Source: Plutella xylostella
Taxonomy: Eukaryota; Arthropoda; Insecta; Lepidoptera; Plutellidae
Assembly (NCBI RefSeq): GCF_932276165.1
Contig: NC_063986.1
Location: 11,358,501-11,422,500, forward strand
Reading direction: 5' to 3'
Length of the DNA: 64,000 nucleotides
Part shown: piece by piece, positions 59,640-64,000 of the stretch
Layout: every line of letters begins with the position of its first letter
Position numbering within the stretch: the first letter of the stretch is position 1
The notes under the pieces: generated by a model
What the model was told of the DNA's origin: nothing
The model's input: the letters and a program-made list of their open reading frames with translations, nothing else
Database searches by the model: none
Made by a program: the position numbers and the translations under genes

Positions 59640-60835
59640 TAATATTAGCAACCCACCGCTAGCCTGCTCACCGACACATTACCTCGACTGATGTTACCTG
59701 ATCCCTAGGATGTAAATGTAGTGTAAGGCGGCGAGAGGGCGGCGTGTTCGCACGAGCGGGGCACGCCGCTCCCTCGCCGCACTAGGTTTAGTCGTCAAGG
59801 CCTTCCGTCCTTGAGTTGCCTGTTCACCTAGCAATGTATAAAATCTTACATTTTATTCGAAGAGATCAACATCACATTAAGCTTAGATATTAGGACTTAG
59901 TGTGTAGAAAATATTTATTTTTCTAATTAACTATTTACAATGATGAATATTCTATCGAGATAATGTGTAGTTGAATGTTGTTGAGGCGAGACTTATCAGA
60001 TAACCATGGGTTGGTCTTTAATCATTTTCAGTAATAAGTTTATAATCGTACTTTTTTCATAACTAATCAGTAATTAATCAAAATTTAGCGTTTGTTTAGT
60101 TGGACATGTAATTGTCTTCACCTGCCTCGGCACTCTGCCTGGTGGCTATCAGTTAAGAGTGGTCCGCTGTGTCAGTGTCAGCTCTCGTCTGTATGATTGT
60201 GTATCTGTATAGTAGAGGTAGTAGTGCCCTCGCCCATGGAGCTATCACTCTTTGTCATTGTTTCAATGGGTATTATTATTATATTCTGTACATATGTTAC
60301 CTGCCTACTTATGTTTTTATAAGTGTTTATTTTGTAATACCACATTTGACATGTGTAGCAATGTCGCCCGAGTTTTATTTTATTTTGGTATTTTTATTTT
60401 ACCTATTGACACTCTCGCCACTTGCTACATTTGGGAAATTGGGGTAATATATGGAGAGACATTGTGAAAGTGATAAAGATATGATGAAGCTTTTGAATAA
60501 AGCACTGTTACAAAAATTCTCAATGTGTTTCCATATATCACCCCAACCCACTGTCCTCTCATCCATATTTTACACACATTGGGATTTGGTGCATTCTGCG
60601 TTACTAACAAGCTATCCTCATGCTTCTGAATAGGTACCTCTTAGCTCTTGATCAAAAGTTTTGGATTCTATTGAATCTGATTTAATTAAATATTAGGTCT
60701 TGATTTTAAAGTTTTGGGTTCTATTGAACCAAAATATATTAAAACTTAGCCGAACAGTTGCCGTCAATATGATGCCACCTATAACAAAAGCATTGAAGTA
60801 AATAGCGTGGACTAATAGCGTTATGTTGCGGGCAG
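59640..60835 (+). other. Squid 3' UTR of the short-stop isoform / intron of the others
   Basis: Holds an early GC-rich hairpin-like stretch (59728-59785, 'ggcggcgagagggcggcg' against 'cgccgctccctcgccgc'), then AT-rich sequence and AATAAA at 60496. Small ORFs here look like chance. Confidence 0.5.
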
Positions 60836-60898
60836 ACTACGGCGGTTACGGTGGTTACGAGGGCGGTTACAGCGCTCGCTCGGCACCGCGCGGCAAAG
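60836..60898 (+). CDS. sqd: Squid alternative cassette exon
   Basis: Acceptor GGGCAG precedes 60836 and donor GGTACT follows 60898. The 63 nt continue the Gly-Tyr tail in frame from the donor at 59616 (YGGYGGYEGGYSARSAPRGK). It is a multiple of three, so it can be included or skipped without changing the last exon's frame. Confidence 0.8.
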
Positions 60899-61549
60899 GT
60901 ACTGCCACACCTTACAGAAAAACACTAGACTGTAGCATTCATATCTACTACATAGACTATCAAACTCGCACACGTTTTCAATAGTGTAGATTTTTGATGG
61001 ACGGCACTAACAGAGATTCAGTTAGGTGATCAAAACGTTTGCGAGGAGTCATTATCCATCACATAGCATTACTAGATCTGTGTTGTATCGTACATTCGTC
61101 TGCTCGCTTACATAATTATCTACCAGTTTGGCTTTTTATATTCTTGATGAATTAGTTATTGAAAGTATATTTTTTCTATCATTCATTGCATCTGGCCGAC
61201 TTATTTATAAAAGATGCATTCACTTGTATGTAAATATTAGTCACATAGTATGACGTAATAGTAACCAGTACTAATAATAATGTGGTAGTAACAAATAATG
61301 CATGTAGTGATAACATAACTAATCATAACATTGAGGTGATTAATTTATTTAGCAAGACTTGTGTAAGAATTCTTATCTGTCCCCGTCACCATAACATGAA
61401 TGCATTTCTCCTTACTTGTATAAAACATTTCTATCTAATTCCTATGTGTTTAATATTAAGTGTGCACGATTCTTGATAAGTAACGATTAGGTGTTCACTT
61501 ATAGTGAAGGGCACCGAAGATCAGGCTGATCAATGCGATGACTTTACAG

Positions 61550-61620
61550 CGGGCTACCAAGGTGGGAAGCAGAGGGGAGGCGGTGGGGGTCGCACCAACC
61601 AAAGGCACCAGCCTTACTGA
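61550..61620 (+). CDS. sqd: Squid alternative last coding exon
   Basis: Acceptor TTTACAG at 61549. In phase with both 59616 and 60898. Encodes GYQGGKQRGGGG...QRHQPY then TGA. The GGKQRGGGG/QRHQPY ending is the C-terminus known from the other Squid isoform in insects. AATAAA follows at 61702-61707. Confidence 0.85.
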
Positions 61621-63088
61621 GCACCGTCCCTCAAGTACCTGCCGATAGTCATCTCACTCCAATAGTAAGGTACACTTACCTATTACATGTTATATTTAGC
61701 TAATAAATATAAATTTATTCTCATAATTTATTGTGTGATCTATGAATCTATGATAACTCATTAGTTTATTATGCATCCCTAAACCTCATAAAATTGGTAA
61801 ATAATAATGAATGCGATTAGCACAGTCTATCTTACTCCACTGTTTCTGATCCTCTTGTACCTAATATCTACAGTGGATTCAATGAAATGTTTTTTTCTAT
61901 TCCAGGTTAAGTCACCGGTCATGAACTCTTCCAACGCAGCGTCTTGCGTCGGGAGCGTCATTCCATTCCACATTACGTTAAGCGAGTAATCTTTCTAAGA
62001 TTTTTAAGATTTAAATTATCGTATGTAACGTCGCACTTGGCGGCGATTGCATATTTATTAATATAGATATGGAATAGATTCACTTGAGTATTATTGCCGA
62101 TTGATTTGATTCAATTAATTTTTGGTATTAATCTTACCTTTTCATTTAAAACTGAATTAATTCTAGATAATACTAAACAGAGCTTCAAAGTAACAAGAGT
62201 TTGTATGTAGTAGATGAAAGTTGAAGATGTAGATCACCGAAGAGGTGTTGATGTATGCGTGGTAGTGTGAGTGTTGTATCGAGTCGCCCTCCACTCGACA
62301 GTTTTGTCAGTCATTTGTTTGTTCAGGATCTCATTGCAGAAATGTTGTAAGTTTATATTTTTTAATTTGGTAATAAAAAGGAATCAGAATCATGTAATTT
62401 TATACAAAGTAGATGTTTCTTCCAAATGAGTAGGGATGAAATTTAAATTCTAGAAATAAGATCGGACATGAACAAACTGAAGATGTACGAATGTATATCT
62501 AAATAAATAAAAGAAATGTGTAAATAAACTATTGACTTTCAGTCTGCATGTTATAATTATGTTCTCAAGAATATCAAGTTGCCACTCACCTATAGGTAGA
62601 TACGGGGTACGTCAGTCTAAACATAATCCCCATTTTAATAAAATTAGGGTCTACTGCGCAGTATCTGTACAAAAACCGGCAGAACAAAATTTAAATTTAC
62701 TATTTTATAATAAGGGTTGAAGGTAGATCCTTTCATCCCTCAACTGTGTCCCATCAATGATAGGGACAGAAATTAAATTAACATCCTCTACATAATTTTA
62801 TACTTGTGTCGAATCTTCCCTTTGTTCCCATCGAGTCACACATCAAACCTGTCACACTGTATACAGTTGGGAATTCTTCATGAAAAGTGTGCCATCTAGT
62901 CACAGTGTTACTCGATGGGAGTGTTACTCGTTGGGAATGATTTATTTCTGAATTCCAAACCAGCCGCTGTAACTGGATGGGAACATAAACTAGAAAATTC
63001 CCAACTGTTCTCCCGTTACTCGTTAAGATTTGTTCAGTGATGATGAATGATGATGATGCCTAACCAGTGATAGGTACTGTGACTTATA

Positions 63089-63181
63089 CAGTGTGTTGTT
63101 TTTCGGACCCGATGGGGGTTTTTTCTCGATGATATTACTCGTAGAAACCCTTAAAGTTTGGGTCCGAAAAACAACACACTG
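63089..63181. mobile_element. 93-bp MITE, TA-flanked, CAGTGTGTTG family
   Basis: CAGTGTGTTGTTTTTCGGAC and its exact reverse complement form the ends, flanked by TA, with pairing continuing into ACTTATA on the outside. Same style as the CAGGGTGTTG element at 30009-30273. Confidence 0.8.
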
Positions 63182-63649
63182 TATAAGTATTTATTATTAC
63201 GAATTTTTTTATTTTCGTTTCTTGAAAAAGTATGAAAATAGAAATAATTATTCCGAACAACCAAATAAGTTTTATTAAACTAGTTAACAATAAAATTATA
63301 AAATCAAAACCGAATTGTAAAATCCAATCATTTTTTTCTATGAATGATAGATAGATACTGGGTGGGTAGTAGAGCAGTAGCCACAAAATAATAGAGAAAA
63401 TGAAAACTTTCAGTTCCCAAATTTTGCGTGGAGGTGACTTTATGGCAGTTTGATATTTACTTATCGACTCATATCTGCTCTGCTTCACCATGAAGAAATA
63501 ATTAGGTACTTCCGAAGTATCTACCTCAGATTAATTATGATCTGGCGCTTACACCGCGGGCGCGCCTCGGACATAGACGGAAGATGCAGATGATCTCAAA
63601 ATAATGGCGAAAATTATGGGGACCAACACCGATCTAGTACTTACAGTTC

Positions 63650-63800
63650 TCCCATATTAATAATGCGCATGCAAATCTTCGCAAACTGTCGTATTCCCGG
63701 AAACACCCGAATCATTGAATCATTGAGCCTTAAACAAAGCACTTGCATTTTGATCCTTGTTCGAAAGAAATAGTAGTCAATATCATGTGACACATAATCG
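63650..63800. repeat. Dispersed repeat, copy 2
   Basis: Reverse-orientation relative of 17090-17275, sharing 'ttgttcgaaagaaat', 'atcatgtgacacat' and 'taatgcgcat'. Confidence 0.5.
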
Positions 63801-64000
63801 AAAACAATTTGGGCGGTCGGTGGCTGTCACCGATCAGTCAAAGGTCTCAAGGTCAAGATCAGTATTACTTTTGTGGGATTATAAAGAGCTGCAAATACAC
63901 ATCGTTCTTGTTATTTTTTTCAAATGTGAATTTAATTTCAACTTTAATTATTTTTGACGACGCCATATTATGAGGCACATTTAAGAATAAAATATACGTC

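Larger units (their letters stand above)
61621..64000. other. Squid 3' UTR and downstream spacer
   Basis: Poly(A) candidates at 61702 and about 62372. A possible 3'-UTR intron (donor near 61669, acceptor near 61905) is unproven. Farther right are a MITE (63089-63181) and a dispersed repeat (63650-63800). No further gene seen. Confidence 0.5.

Noticed and set aside
58944..59651. 235-codon minus-strand ORF
   Set aside because: It is antisense to the squid Gly-Tyr/RGG exon, which is supported by splice sites and homology.

Overview
The window looks like nuclear DNA of an insect, most likely a moth or butterfly. Genes have several short GC-rich exons, GT-AG introns and long AT-rich non-coding stretches. 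The background is full of the 'tacctacctaggtac' type of low-complexity sequence common in Lepidoptera, and there are many insect-type mobile elements (foldback MITEs, LINE 3' ends, a tRNA-headed SINE, LTR elements). Species cannot be named from sequence alone. Most ORFs longer than 60 codons are antisense or intronic shadows. The real genes were rebuilt exon by exon from family similarity, splice sites and intron phase.

Layout, left to right: (1) 1-5590, minus strand: 5' half of splicing factor 1 (SF1), running off the left edge. (2) 8079-9294, minus: complete H2A.Z-type histone, 4 coding exons. (3) 12011-16837, minus: complete SPARC/BM-40, 8 coding exons, with a probable non-coding first exon ending at 21136. 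(4) 27138-53659, minus: complete G3BP/rasputin, 9 coding exons, spread over 26.5 kb because mobile elements fill its introns. (5) 57239-61620, plus: squid-type hnRNP A/B with alternative C-terminal exons. G3BP and squid are divergently arranged (head to head).

Mobile DNA: the last G3BP intron (27273-37041) holds two related LTR retrotransposons inserted 19 bp apart. One is a deleted 2.5-kb copy. The other is a nearly complete 6.2-kb Ty3/gypsy element with identical LTRs, a nested TA-flanked MITE in its 5' LTR, a membrane-protein-like leader ORF, gag, and a pol broken by one small duplication. G3BP intron 2 holds an 11.1-kb element with two 2,780-bp direct repeats of equal length, bounded TGTAA...TTACA with a GGCT target duplication and essentially no coding capacity: a very young, LARD-like non-autonomous LTR element on the minus strand. 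A hAT-like element, a SINE with a 10-bp target duplication, LINE 3' fragments and many foldback MITEs lie in other introns and spacers.

The most unusual local features are around G3BP. A 43-bp minisatellite of about 15 units starts from the last codons and stop of the gene and lies in its predicted 3' UTR. A cluster of partial, mostly degenerate copies of the RRM exon lies in the last intron. Functionally the cellular genes form no operon: SF1, G3BP and squid are RNA-binding proteins (branch-point recognition, stress granules, mRNA localisation/splicing), H2A.Z is a chromatin protein and SPARC a secreted matrix protein. I see no defence system, CRISPR array or biosynthetic cluster.
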